Positions 1-7,753 of a DNA stretch of 11,028 nucleotides are shown piece by piece (within the stretch, counting starts at the first letter, position 1; the number at the start of each line of letters is the position of its first letter). Source of the DNA: Sulfurovum sp. Its GTDB lineage: Bacteria; Campylobacterota; Campylobacteria; Campylobacterales; Sulfurovaceae. Location of the stretch: the NCBI GenBank assembly GCA_030626265.1, contig DAOUPF010000015.1, positions 1 through 11,028 on the forward strand, given 5' to 3'. The position numbers and the translations under genes were made by a program. The notes under the pieces were generated by a model, which saw only the letters and a list, made by a program, of their open reading frames with translations, was not told where the DNA came from and made no database searches.

Positions 1-3000
1 ATAGTTAAATGTATCTCCTACACTTAATGTACCAGAACCATCTACATCTACTGAACCTATCATCTCTTTAGTGATGTTTAGATCTGAGGTAACTACAACT
101 ACTGTTACATTGGCTTCATCACAGTTATTAGGGTAAGCAATTTCACAGATGGTATAGCTCTCTGTATAAGTTCCTGATGGTGTATTAGCTGGAACGAATG
201 CTTGACCTGTTATTGTATTGATATCTAGGAATGGAGAGTCTGTACCTACTGTTATGATATTGACATCTGTACCTAGGTTAATGAGTACACCATTGAGTGT
301 ATCATTTCCATCAACAGCTCCTGCATTACCACCAGTAAGACCATTGATTGGTGTAGTGAAGTTGTCATCGACTGCATCTATTATATTTACTGGTGTAGTT
401 GTCTCTGAGTTGTTATTGTCTGTTAAGTTACTGTCATAAGTAATAGATGTGACATTCACATCATTTCTATATAACCCTGAGGTGTTGACTTCGGCAGTAA
501 TCCATAGAGTGGCGTTGGTATTTACTGCCAGATTTCCTGCCTCCCAGATACCTGTTGTGGCATTGTAGTCAGCTCCTTGAGTGACATTACTATCTCTATA
601 TATATACCCATTTGGCAACACATCTGTGACATTTATATCCATAGCGGTGCTTGGGCCGTTGTTGATGACTGTGATCGTGAAGTTGACATCGGTACCTACT
701 ATTGGGGTAGTATCGTTGACATCTTTGGAGATGTTCAGGTCTGCTACTGGGATAGGGGTAGGTGTCACACTGGCATTGTTGTCTAATAGGTTTGCATCGT
801 GCTCTATGCTTGTGACATTAGCTTCGTTGGTGTAGTCATCTGTCGCTGTTACTATGGCTTGGATGATTAGGGTGGCATTGTCATCTACTGCTAGGGTGCC
901 TACTCTCCAGATACCTGTGGTGATATTATAGTCTGTTCCCTGAGAGACATTACTATCTCTATATATATAACCATTCGGTAGAGCATCTGTGACATTGACA
1001 TCTGTGGCATTACTTGGGCCATTGTTAATGACCATGATGGTGAAGTTGACATCTGTGCCAACATATGGGTTGGAGACATTGACATCTTTAGAGATGTTGA
1101 GATTTGCCATTGATTTTGGAGTTAGTGTGACATTGGCTTCGTTGTTAGTGAGGTTGGTATCTGTATCTGCTGATGTGACATTGGATTCATTGAGATATAC
1201 ACCTGTGGCATTGACTTCGGCTGTGATGTTGAGCTCAACTGTAGCGTTGAAGCTCATATCACCTATCTCCCAGACACCAGTAGTGTCATTATAGTCGCTC
1301 ACCACACTAGCACTATGGCTTCTGTAGATGAACCCTGTCGGTAGCTTGTCAGTAGCATTGACATCTGTGGCGGCTCCTGGGCCTGCATTGGTGACTCTGA
1401 TGGTGAAGTTGACATCTGTACCCATGTATGGTGTTAGGTTGCTGGCTGTCTTGGTGATGTTGAGATCTAGACCTGATATATATGCATTGATATCTGTTAC
1501 TTTTTGTCTAGGGAGGACTTGGTATTTGGTTGGGTTAGTACCTGTACCTAGGCTCAGACCCTGACCATCTGGGACACTTGAGTTGTAATCTACTGTCCAG
1601 TTGTCATTCTCCACATCACGGTAGAAATATCCATCCGCATCCGTATAGAGCGTATAAAAGAAAGAGGCATTACTGTCTTTACTGATATTGATTTCAATAT
1701 TAGTAAACGGTACATCGATACCATCATCATAAACACCATTATCATTTTTGTCTTCAAAGATATACCCCTCTATCATGCCATTGTCAAAGACTGTGACATC
1801 TTCTGCATTACTGGAGAGTTCATCATATTGCGAGATAGAGATGTTAGCTTCTGATGTACTTACCACAACTGCATTTTGATGTGTTGTTGCTGATGTATTG
1901 GCATCTATGGTTGCGATAAATTCAATGGTGATATTACCACTAGCAGGAACAGTACATCCTGTCCATGATGGATAGTTTGCATCTCCATCTGCGGTACACC
2001 CTCCAGTATTTGTCTCTGATTTATAACTAAAGCCACTAGGTAAAATATCTGAAACATTCACATCAGCAATACTATCTGGTAGCGTATTACTAATAGTAAT
2101 CGTATAGTTTGCATCCGCAGTACCTATGTTTGGTGATTGTAGCAATGGGGTAGATGTACTTTTCTTAATGACCAATCCACCAAAGATAGTCGTGACAGAA
2201 TCACGGTTATCTGGTTCAGCGTTGTCTCGTACATCTTGACTCTGAATCAGGGCATCCAAAGTATAACTCCCATACGCTGGTGGAAATGCAATAATTTGAA
2301 AGCTCCCTTGTTTACCACTCACCACCGTAGAGCTAAGATCCCATGTGACCGTACCTCCACTCTCTACACCATTGCCTGTAGAGCTATAGTAGTCCAACCC
2401 ACCCAAGTCAACTGTCAATTGTGTGTCATTGGCATCGGCATTTCCTACATTTTTGTAGATAACATTGTAGGTGACACCTACAGCAATATCACTATTAGTA
2501 CTCACTGTAATAGATCTATCTACCTCGATACTATCTCCTGTGACAGAGGTGATAGTCACAACTTCTCCATCTACTTTGATGAGATCACCTACTGTGAGTA
2601 GTGAAGTATCGTAGAGACTTAGTGTTGTTCCAGTAGAGCCAGATTTTATCTTGGCATTGGGGTATGGCTCAAAGCTAGGTCCACTGATGTCTACTGTGAG
2701 ATTAACATCAGCTTTAACTGTGATATCTACTGCACTCTTAACCATTCTTGCATTAGATGCTGCTGCACTAGCACGATTTGTTATAATATTTATTCCACTT
2801 GGTAAAGGTTCTCTCACTTGCAATTCCACTTGCATCGTTACAGTATCACCTGCTGCTATATCACCTAATTCAAATTCTAAGTGATTCTCTGCAGCATTGA
2901 AAATTGCTGTTCCTGCTGTTGTATTAAGCTCCATAGTTTGACTATTATATATTAAATTATCACTAACTACAGGATCTTGTGGAGAAGTAAGAGGATCCCT

Positions 3001-6000
3001 TATTATCACAGATGTTGCTGTAGTTGAACCTATATTTTTAAGAACAATCGTATAGACGATAACTTCACCTGGCTTAGGTGTAGGATTACTGACTGTTTTG
3101 ACTATCTCCAATTCAGGATTACCCGAGATAGATACTGTAACAACATTACTCGTACATCCTGAGACATTAGCATCTGTACAGTACGTGGGGTCTGAGACAG
3201 TGGCAACGTTGTCACGAGTAACAATACCCGCTGGTATACCCGTAGCAGATGTTTTCATATCATATATCAGTGTTGCCGTCTCACCCTGTCCTAGACTAGA
3301 GATAGTCCAATTGAGATTCGGGCTGTTAGTATCGTCTCCTATGACTACACCTGAACCACTGCTGTTACCATCTATACTTCCTGTAAGATAACTGAAATAC
3401 GCCTCTTGTGGTATAGTATCAGATACCGTGATATCGTTAGCCTTTCCACCTATATTGACAACGGTAAGAGTATAACGAACAGTATCACTCGCAGACATAT
3501 AGGTAGCATTGACATCTTTACTTATAATGAGCTGAGGAGGAACTAAAGAACCTACAGTTGTCTCTGCTGTATCGTTGACATCTTTAGCATTGTCACTGCT
3601 AGCTACCACAAAGTTGGTTAGTGTACCTGATGCTGCTGACTCTACTGTAGCATTGATATTTATAGTCCTACTAAGACCTGAATCGATATCTGATAAAGCT
3701 ACAGAAAATGGAGATGGGCATGAAGTAGCAGCTCCTCCATCTATGCTATAGCTATTACAAGTCACATTATCAGGGAATGTCTCATTGACATCTATCCCTG
3801 TGACGGTAGTTCCGCTTATATTTGCCACTTCTATCGTGTAGTTGATACCTTTAGGTAAATCTGCTGTTTCTATATGAGTAGTATCAACGGTTTTTGATAC
3901 ACTCATCACAGCAGGTGCAACCCTACATTGTAATGCACGACTATTCAGGCTATTGATATGCAGATAGATTATTTGATCAACACTAGACTCTATACGGACA
4001 TCCCACTTAATCCTATGGCCTGCTGCTATATAAAATGCCTCACTTGGTTGCAGCATAATCGTTTTTTGTGCGTTTCCACTCGTACTTTTTGATACATTTC
4101 CTTCTATTAGCCTCGTGTTTCCATCAAGAGGATTATAGTCATAAATATCCAAATAAAATTTAACTGTTGAATTTTCACTTGGTGTATAGTCTATAAGCAT
4201 ATTAAATTTTGTAAGATCACTACTATTGACATCTTGACTCAAGTCGGTATCCATATAGAAGCTTCCTACATCTTGTATACCACCTTTCGAATTTGTATAG
4301 TTAAAATCCATAGTCATCTCAGGATTAACTATCTCTGTTTGAGTGATATTTTGAATTCCATCATATCCTACATCTTCTCTAATGTTAGTTGCGTAGAAGG
4401 CGATACATGTATCACTATCAACACCAACAGTGTCATTAGCATAGACTACACCACCATTATCAGGATCACTCCATGTTAAATCAATCTCATTTGTACTAGG
4501 GTTAGGTCCGGTAAATGTATCTGTTACTACAGGATCTTCTTCAGCTTTTAATGTAATCGTAATAGAAGCTGTACCATTAACCTCAACAGTTCCTAAACTC
4601 CAGCTATGTGATCTATCACCATTGTCAGTATAACCTACAGTTGTGTTGGTCTCAACAAAAACAAAACCTATAGGTCGTCTATCGGTAATTACTACATCGG
4701 TTGCAGGAGCATCACCATAATTTTTATATGTTATTGTATAAACAATATTACCGTTAAGTTCTACAAAATCCGTATCTGACTCTTTCTCTAGTGTAAACGC
4801 TGCTACTGGTACATCCACTGCTATCGTACTCTCTGCACTTTTGTTAACATCTGACCCATCAGGTGCAGTAACATTAAGTGTTGCATTGTTGAGTAATGAA
4901 GCACTAGAGTAGCTAGCATCTACAGTTACATTCATCTCAACTGTACCACCTTCCAATCCCAAAACTGTTCCAATATCTATAGCTATAGTTGGCTCATTCC
5001 CTGTACAGTCTACATCTGATCCACCATTGAGTGAGTAACTGTTACAAGTCACATTTGGAGGGAGTATATCATTAAGTTCGACATTGGTTAGCTCTACATT
5101 TGAGTCATTAGAGTACTTAAGTGTATAGATAAGAGATTCACCAGGATCTACAAAGTAGCTACTAGGTATCTTAGAGAGACTTATCCTTGCAGCATCAACT
5201 TGTACTAGTGCAAGATTACTCGTAACAAGTCCAAAAGAGGAGGTATCTACTAAAGAGTGGTTATTATAGGAACCTGATTTATCAGAAGCAGTAGCTTCAA
5301 ATACTAAAGTGACAGTACTATTGGTTTCAGTTGTGACATTAAAATCCCATACTATGGTACCTGTACTGTTAACATCAGGAGCAGAATATGTTGTATCATT
5401 TGTTACATCAGTCACTGCTCCTGAATGATTATACTCCAAACTAATGGTTCTGTTATAGGTAAAACCTTTAGGTAGGTTATCTATTATTCGTGTAGCATTG
5501 ATATCATACCCTGTCTTATTTGTTAAAACAATAGTATAGTTTACATCATCACCGGCAACAATGTTGTCAATAGAGGCAAACTTTTTTACACCAGGTATAG
5601 TACCACAAGTATTACTGGAGAGTCCGACATCCTTAACCCCTGTTATCTCTGGATTGGCATGCCAGTCATAGGTAACATTATCATCAGGGTAGTTATTTTT
5701 AAAATGTTCTGGTATTTTTGCTGTATCATTCACTTCAGCTTCACTTAGGAACGAAAAAGTAATATTGGTTATACCATTTTTGTCCATATTGACATCAACT
5801 TTTGTTGGGTCATCTATAGCCACTACACCAATAAGGTACTGCCCTGCAAAAAGTTCTTTCGAGTTCCATTCGGCTACCCATGTGTTGAGACTTGTCGAGA
5901 TAGCATTTTCAGCAAATTCCCACTTGCTTCCATATGCCTCATCATCATCTTTACCATTACCATCAACATCACGGTAAACCCAAAACTGTACTTCTTTGAG

Positions 6001-7104
6001 TGAAGAGACAGTCTCTCCATCAACAATTGCAATAGAATCTTTAATCTTCGCTGTAAGTATCGTAGTGGGACTACACCCTGCCGCTGTGATATCATCAACG
6101 ATAGGCTGGACATAGGGATTTTCCTTGTCAAAACTCAGATAGTCACCAAAAGGTGCAGGCTTATTGGGGTCTCCAGTCCATGTGTTGTCGAGTGCACAAT
6201 CTTTTTGCATTGGATTATTCAAAGAGTTTGATGTACAAAAAAGCATAGAGAGAGGTATAGTTCTATCCAATGCTGGGCCACCTTCGGCACTTGCATCTAT
6301 CATAGCCACCGGAATTTGGTAGTCAATATAGTACTCATTGCATGGTGAGGATGCACTTACTGTAGATCTAGTTGTACCATAATCCCACACATTTTCATCA
6401 GCACCATTGGGCCAATTGGTGTCTGGTGATAGTGTACTATGATAGTTATAAATTTTGTTAGTGCCAGTTGTATCTACAAATGCTGTAGGGTTATGTCCAA
6501 GAAGATGAATATTGGGATTATCATTATAATCAAGAGATTGGGTTGGATTATCTGAATAAATACCAACTATTCTATCAATATCTTCTCCTGGGCTACCAGA
6601 AGATCCATCCAAGTGTGCAGCTATATCTCGGTATCCATCTCCATCTAGGTCAAAGAATACCGTCCATAATGCAGAACCCCAAGGGTCAGTTGTACCATAA
6701 GTACCAGCACTAGGTCCAGTAGCATAGGTATTTGCTATCTGTCCCACTCTCCATCTAAACATGATGACATCATCCGCAGGTGTCGCACCTGTTCTTAAGT
6801 AGTAGTATATACTCGGTGCAGTAGCATCATCACAAGAGGAAGTGATACTCACATAGTTTTGAGGTGTTGTCCCCCCATGTGAAGGATCATCTTTAGCAGG
6901 ATCAATAACACTCTCACCAAAACGACCGTAAGGTTTCCACTCCGCCTCTGCTGGCCATGCTACAGGAGCATAATGCATTCCTGAGGCATTATTAGTATTA
7001 TTAGGAGGAAAAGGATCTGCATTAGACGAAGATATAAAAGTTGCTATCACAAAAAGGATAGTTAGTAACAAATTAGTTGTATGTTTATTGTTTTGTCTTA
7101 CCAT
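1..7104 (-). CDS. Giant exported DUF11-repeat surface protein (3' end outside window)
   Basis: This frame is open for 2,368 codons with no in-frame stop and continues past the left edge, so the C-terminus and any anchor are not visible. ATG at 7104 is chosen because no other ATG lies between it and the upstream in-frame stop at 7147-7149, and a GGGGA lies 8 nt upstream. Layout by residue: signal peptide 1-29; N-terminal region 30-458 with Asp-rich loops at D152-D160 and D379-D388; DUF11-type repeats whose landmark Lys falls at about 508, 645, 774, 1071, 1196, 1336, 1648, 1885, 2006, 2127 and 2346, plus a divergent copy from about 1466; an unrecognised insert about 860-1065; a small insert 1489-1532; an SdrD B-like domain about 1775-1875 (motif FEDKNDNG); and a cadherin/Ig-like module about 2241-2337. 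Repeat hallmarks are TDVNFTI, NNGPS and TDxLPxGxxY. DUF11 proteins are generally cell-surface or extracellular. An adhesin, surface-layer or matrix role is inference. The protein carries about 61 D/E-X-N-X-S/T sequons. Confidence 0.93.
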   Translation of the reverse strand, partial: MVRQNNKHTTNLLLTILFVIATFISSSNADPFPPNNTNNASGMHYAPVAWPAEAEWKPYGRFGESVIDPAKDDPSHGGTTPQNYVSITSSCDDATAPSIYYYLRTGATPADDVIMFRWRVGQIANTYATGPSAGTYGTTDPWGSALWTVFFDLDGDGYRDIAAHLDGSSGSPGEDIDRIVGIYSDNPTQSLDYNDNPNIHLLGHNPTAFVDTTGTNKIYNYHSTLSPDTNWPNGADENVWDYGTTRSTVSASSPCNEYYIDYQIPVAMIDASAEGGPALDRTIPLSMLFCTSNSLNNPMQKDCALDNTWTGDPNKPAPFGDYLSFDKENPYVQPIVDDITAAGCSPTTILTAKIKDSIAIVDGETVSSLKEVQFWVYRDVDGNGKDDDEAYGSKWEFAENAISTSLNTWVAEWNSKELFAGQYLIGVVAIDDPTKVDVNMDKNGITNITFSFLSEAEVNDTAKIPEHFKNNYPDDNVTYDWHANPEITGVKDVGLSSNTCGTIPGVKKFASIDNIVAGDDVNYTIVLTNKTGYDINATRIIDNLPKGFTYNRTISLEYNHSGAVTDVTNDTTYSAPDVNSTGTIVWDFNVTTETNSTVTLVFEATASDKSGSYNNHSLVDTSSFGLVTSNLALVQVDAARISLSKIPSSYFVDPGESLIYTLKYSNDSNVELTNVELNDILPPNVTCNSYSLNGGSDVDCTGNEPTIAIDIGTVLGLEGGTVEMNVTVDASYSSASLLNNATLNVTAPDGSDVNKSAESTIAVDVPVAAFTLEKESDTDFVELNGNIVYTITYKNYGDAPATDVVITDRRPIGFVFVETNTTVGYTDNGDRSHSWSLGTVEVNGTASITITLKAEEDPVVTDTFTGPNPSTNEIDLTWSDPDNGGVVYANDTVGVDSDTCIAFYATNIREDVGYDGIQNITQTEIVNPEMTMDFNYTNSKGGIQDVGSFYMDTDLSQDVNSSDLTKFNMLIDYTPSENSTVKFYLDIYDYNPLDGNTRLIEGNVSKSTSGNAQKTIMLQPSEAFYIAAGHRIKWDVRIESSVDQIIYLHINSLNSRALQCRVAPAVMSVSKTVDTTHIETADLPKGINYTIEVANISGTTVTGIDVNETFPDNVTCNSYSIDGGAATSCPSPFSVALSDIDSGLSRTININATVESAASGTLTNFVVASSDNAKDVNDTAETTVGSLVPPQLIISKDVNATYMSASDTVRYTLTVVNIGGKANDITVSDTIPQEAYFSYLTGSIDGNSSGSGVVIGDDTNSPNLNWTISSLGQGETATLIYDMKTSATGIPAGIVTRDNVATVSDPTYCTDANVSGCTSNVVTVSISGNPELEIVKTVSNPTPKPGEVIVYTIVLKNIGSTTATSVIIRDPLTSPQDPVVSDNLIYNSQTMELNTTAGTAIFNAAENHLEFELGDIAAGDTVTMQVELQVREPLPSGINIITNRASAAASNARMVKSAVDITVKADVNLTVDISGPSFEPYPNAKIKSGSTGTTLSLYDTSLLTVGDLIKVDGEVVTITSVTGDSIEVDRSITVSTNSDIAVGVTYNVIYKNVGNADANDTQLTVDLGGLDYYSSTGNGVESGGTVTWDLSSTVVSGKQGSFQIIAFPPAYGSYTLDALIQSQDVRDNAEPDNRDSVTTIFGGLVIKKSTSTPLLQSPNIGTADANYTITISNTLPDSIADVNVSDILPSGFSYKSETNTGGCTADGDANYPSWTGCTVPASGNITIEFIATIDANTSATTHQNAVVVSTSEANISISQYDELSSNAEDVTVFDNGMIEGYIFEDKNDNGVYDDGIDVPFTNIEINISKDSNASFFYTLYTDADGYFYRDVENDNWTVDYNSSVPDGQGLSLGTGTNPTKYQVLPRQKVTDINAYISGLDLNITKTASNLTPYMGTDVNFTIRVTNAGPGAATDVNATDKLPTGFIYRSHSASVVSDYNDTTGVWEIGDMSFNATVELNITAEVNATGVYLNESNVTSADTDTNLTNNEANVTLTPKSMANLNISKDVNVSNPYVGTDVNFTIMVINNGPSNATDVNVTDALPNGYIYRDSNVSQGTDYNITTGIWRVGTLAVDDNATLIIQAIVTATDDYTNEANVTSIEHDANLLDNNASVTPTPIPVADLNISKDVNDTTPIVGTDVNFTITVINNGPSTAMDINVTDVLPNGYIYRDSNVTQGADYNATTGIWEAGNLAVNTNATLWITAEVNTSGLYRNDVNVTSITYDSNLTDNNNSETTTPVNIIDAVDDNFTTPINGLTGGNAGAVDGNDTLNGVLINLGTDVNIITVGTDSPFLDINTITGQAFVPANTPSGTYTESYTICEIAYPNNCDEANVTVVVVTSDLNITKEMIGSVDVDGSGTLSVGDTFNY
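70..5736 (-). other. Region dense in bacterial N-glycosylation sequons
   Basis: By hand count, residues 457-2345 of the giant protein contain about 61 matches to D/E-X-N-X-S/T with X not Pro. Examples are EVNDT (N459), DVNFT, DVNVT, DSNVS, DYNIT, DDNAT, EANVT and DLNIT (N2343). Only about 28 further N-X-S/T triplets lack the acidic residue at -2, so roughly two thirds have it, although acidic residues make up only about one in eight positions. This extended sequon is the known target of Campylobacter PglB. Actual glycosylation is inferred. Confidence 0.7.
379..1467 (-). repeat. Three tandem 363-bp (121-aa) DUF11 repeat units
   Basis: Three consecutive units cover residues about 1880-2000, 2001-2121 and 2122-2242, in exact register. 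The landmark Lys sits at 1885, 2006 and 2127. On the plus strand the word gtgaagttgacatc starts at 1403, 1040 and 677, each 363 bp apart. The two left-hand units also share a perfect 24-bp block at 583-606 and 946-969. Such DNA-level identity points to recent duplication or ongoing gene conversion. The older repeats upstream are much more diverged and differ in length. Confidence 0.9.
7018..7104 (-). other. Sec-type signal peptide of the giant surface protein
   Basis: The first 29 residues have a basic start (R3, K7), a hydrophobic core (LLLTILFVIATFI) and a polar end reading SSSNA before DPFPP. Cleavage after A29 fits the small-X-Ala rule, with S27 at -3 and A29 at -1. There is no lipobox cysteine, so a lipoprotein is unlikely. 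A Sec signal argues against a purely type I-secreted LapA-like adhesin, which normally lacks one. Confidence 0.75.
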
Positions 7105-7105
7105 G

Positions 7106-7125
7106 GATATAGTCCCCGATATAGT
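7106..7125 (-). promoter_or_regulatory. Ribosome binding site bracketed by an 8-bp direct repeat
   Basis: On the minus strand ACTATATC occurs twice (7125-7118 and 7113-7106), and GGGG (7117-7114) lies between the copies. GGGGA is the only Shine-Dalgarno-like element before the ATG at 7104. Its 8-nt spacing is acceptable but the match is weak. The symmetry may be fortuitous, or may mark a protein or sRNA site over the start. Confidence 0.35.
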
Positions 7126-7218
7126 TATAATGAGCAATTTGGCTATCTACATGAGATATGCAACTTTCCGTACCTAATTTTCACAAGGTTTGTCATTTAA
7201 AAAAAGCATTTTAGTAGT

Positions 7219-7247
7219 ATAATATCAATATTAGATTAAAATGACAA
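7219..7247 (-). promoter_or_regulatory. Candidate sigma-70 promoter for the giant surface protein gene
   Basis: Read on the minus strand, TTGTCA (7247-7242), a 17-bp spacer and TATTAT (7224-7219) each match the -35 and -10 consensus at 5 of 6 positions. Transcription would start near 7212 and give a leader of about 108 nt before the ATG. That is long enough for post-transcriptional control. AT-rich DNA yields chance matches, so this is a candidate only. Confidence 0.4.
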
Positions 7248-7262
7248 GGATGTACTATCTAA

Positions 7263-7288
7263 ACTGTGATAAAGAAGATATAATCACA
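7263..7288. promoter_or_regulatory. Inverted repeat CTGTGAT-N12-ATCACAG
   Basis: Two perfect 7-bp arms at 7263-7269 and 7282-7288 flank a 12-bp AT-rich spacer. The site lies just upstream of the minus-strand promoter candidate and about 150 bp before the plus-strand one, a position suited to a regulator-binding site. The arms resemble half sites of CRP/FNR-type operators (TGTGA/TCACA), but the spacing is wider than the usual 6 bp, so the factor cannot be named. It could also be a chance hairpin. Confidence 0.3.
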
Positions 7289-7414
7289 GATTATGGCATA
7301 GAATTACAAAAATAGTACTTAGTCTTTATATTTAGGGATAATTTTAAATTTATACTTTGTGTATATAAAATATGAGAATAGTATTACAATAAAATACAAA
7401 AACTATATGAAATA

Positions 7415-7423
7415 TGATAAAAT
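7415..7423 (+). promoter_or_regulatory. Candidate extended -10 promoter for the 94-aa protein gene
   Basis: TGA followed by TAAAAT matches the extended -10 pattern TGN-TATAAT, with 5 of 6 bases of the hexamer. Transcription would begin near 7430 and give a leader of about 20 nt that includes the AAGGA at 7439-7443. No clear -35 is visible, which is tolerated for extended -10 promoters. Confidence 0.35.
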
Positions 7424-7448
7424 ACAAAAATTAAGCATAAGGATTTTT

Positions 7449-7733
7449 ATGATTTTTAACCGTCATGCCAAAGTAGCTATGGAAGAGGGCTACATGAGAC
7501 TCTCTATAGAGTACACTAACCCAAAGTCTAGATTGATTATATGTGATACCGTCGCAGATATAGAGAAAGAGATGGATGTCCATCCTGAAGTGATACATAG
7601 AAGACTAGAAAATGATAGCGGAGCATTTAGTATAGAGTTTAGTGGAGAGGACTATATCTGTACTAGAACTTCTGGTGAATTTATAGAGAAAGTACTAAAA
7701 GCACTTGATATTGATAAGTGTGATTACGAATAG
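7449..7733 (+). CDS. Small protein of unknown function, 94 aa
   Basis: I do not recognise this protein. ATG 7449 is chosen over the upstream in-frame ATG at 7359 because AAGGA (7439-7443) lies 5 nt before it. The extra N-terminal 30 residues would be AT-driven Lys/Tyr/Ile sequence overlapping the promoter candidate. The product starts MIFNRHAKV and has no signal peptide or membrane segment, so it should be cytoplasmic. It contains an acidic stretch (DTVADIEKEMD), a segment rich in alternating hydrophobic residues (AFSIEFSGEDYICT) and a C-terminal amphipathic helix (EFIEKVLKALDI), suggesting a small alpha/beta fold. It lies 20 bp upstream of an ArsC/Spx-like gene on the same strand and is probably cotranscribed with it. 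Confidence 0.7.
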   Translation: MIFNRHAKVAMEEGYMRLSIEYTNPKSRLIICDTVADIEKEMDVHPEVIHRRLENDSGAFSIEFSGEDYICTRTSGEFIEKVLKALDIDKCDYE

Positions 7734-7753
7734 AAAACATATAAAATATTTTT

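Larger units (their letters stand above)
7105..7448. other. Divergent intergenic region
   Basis: This AT-rich stretch separates the giant minus-strand gene from the plus-strand gene at 7449. It holds a minus-strand promoter candidate (7219-7247), an inverted repeat (7263-7288), a plus-strand extended -10 candidate (7415-7423) and a direct repeat around the ribosome binding site of the giant gene (7106-7125). A 14-bp word ATAAAATACAAAAA occurs at 7389-7402 and again at 7417-7430, 28 bp apart. The second copy overlaps the extended -10. I see no RNA gene here. Confidence 0.6.

Noticed and set aside
379..1467. CRISPR array or other non-coding repeat cluster
   Set aside because: The period is 363 bp, the repeat diverges between copies, and it is in frame with a protein domain repeat.
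218..5977. Many plus-strand open frames of 60-120 codons across the left two-thirds
   Set aside because: They lie antisense to the giant minus-strand gene, which is open without a break for 2,368 codons and has clear domain motifs. Their translations are low-complexity Thr/Ser/Val-rich reflections of its repeats.
5874..6131. Minus-strand frame of 85 codons overlapping the giant gene
   Set aside because: It is in another frame of the same strand, inside the giant gene, and its Arg/Met-rich product has no family features.
7241..7315. Small plus-strand frame of 24 codons (MTRMYYLNCDKED...) in the divergent intergenic region
   Set aside because: It starts inside the minus-strand promoter candidate, has no properly spaced Shine-Dalgarno and matches nothing I know. 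A gene remnant is possible but unsupported.
7359..7448. N-terminal 30-codon extension of the 94-aa protein
   Set aside because: The extension is AT-rich, contains the duplicated 14-bp word and the extended -10 candidate, and lacks a ribosome binding site, whereas ATG 7449 has AAGGA at 5 nt.
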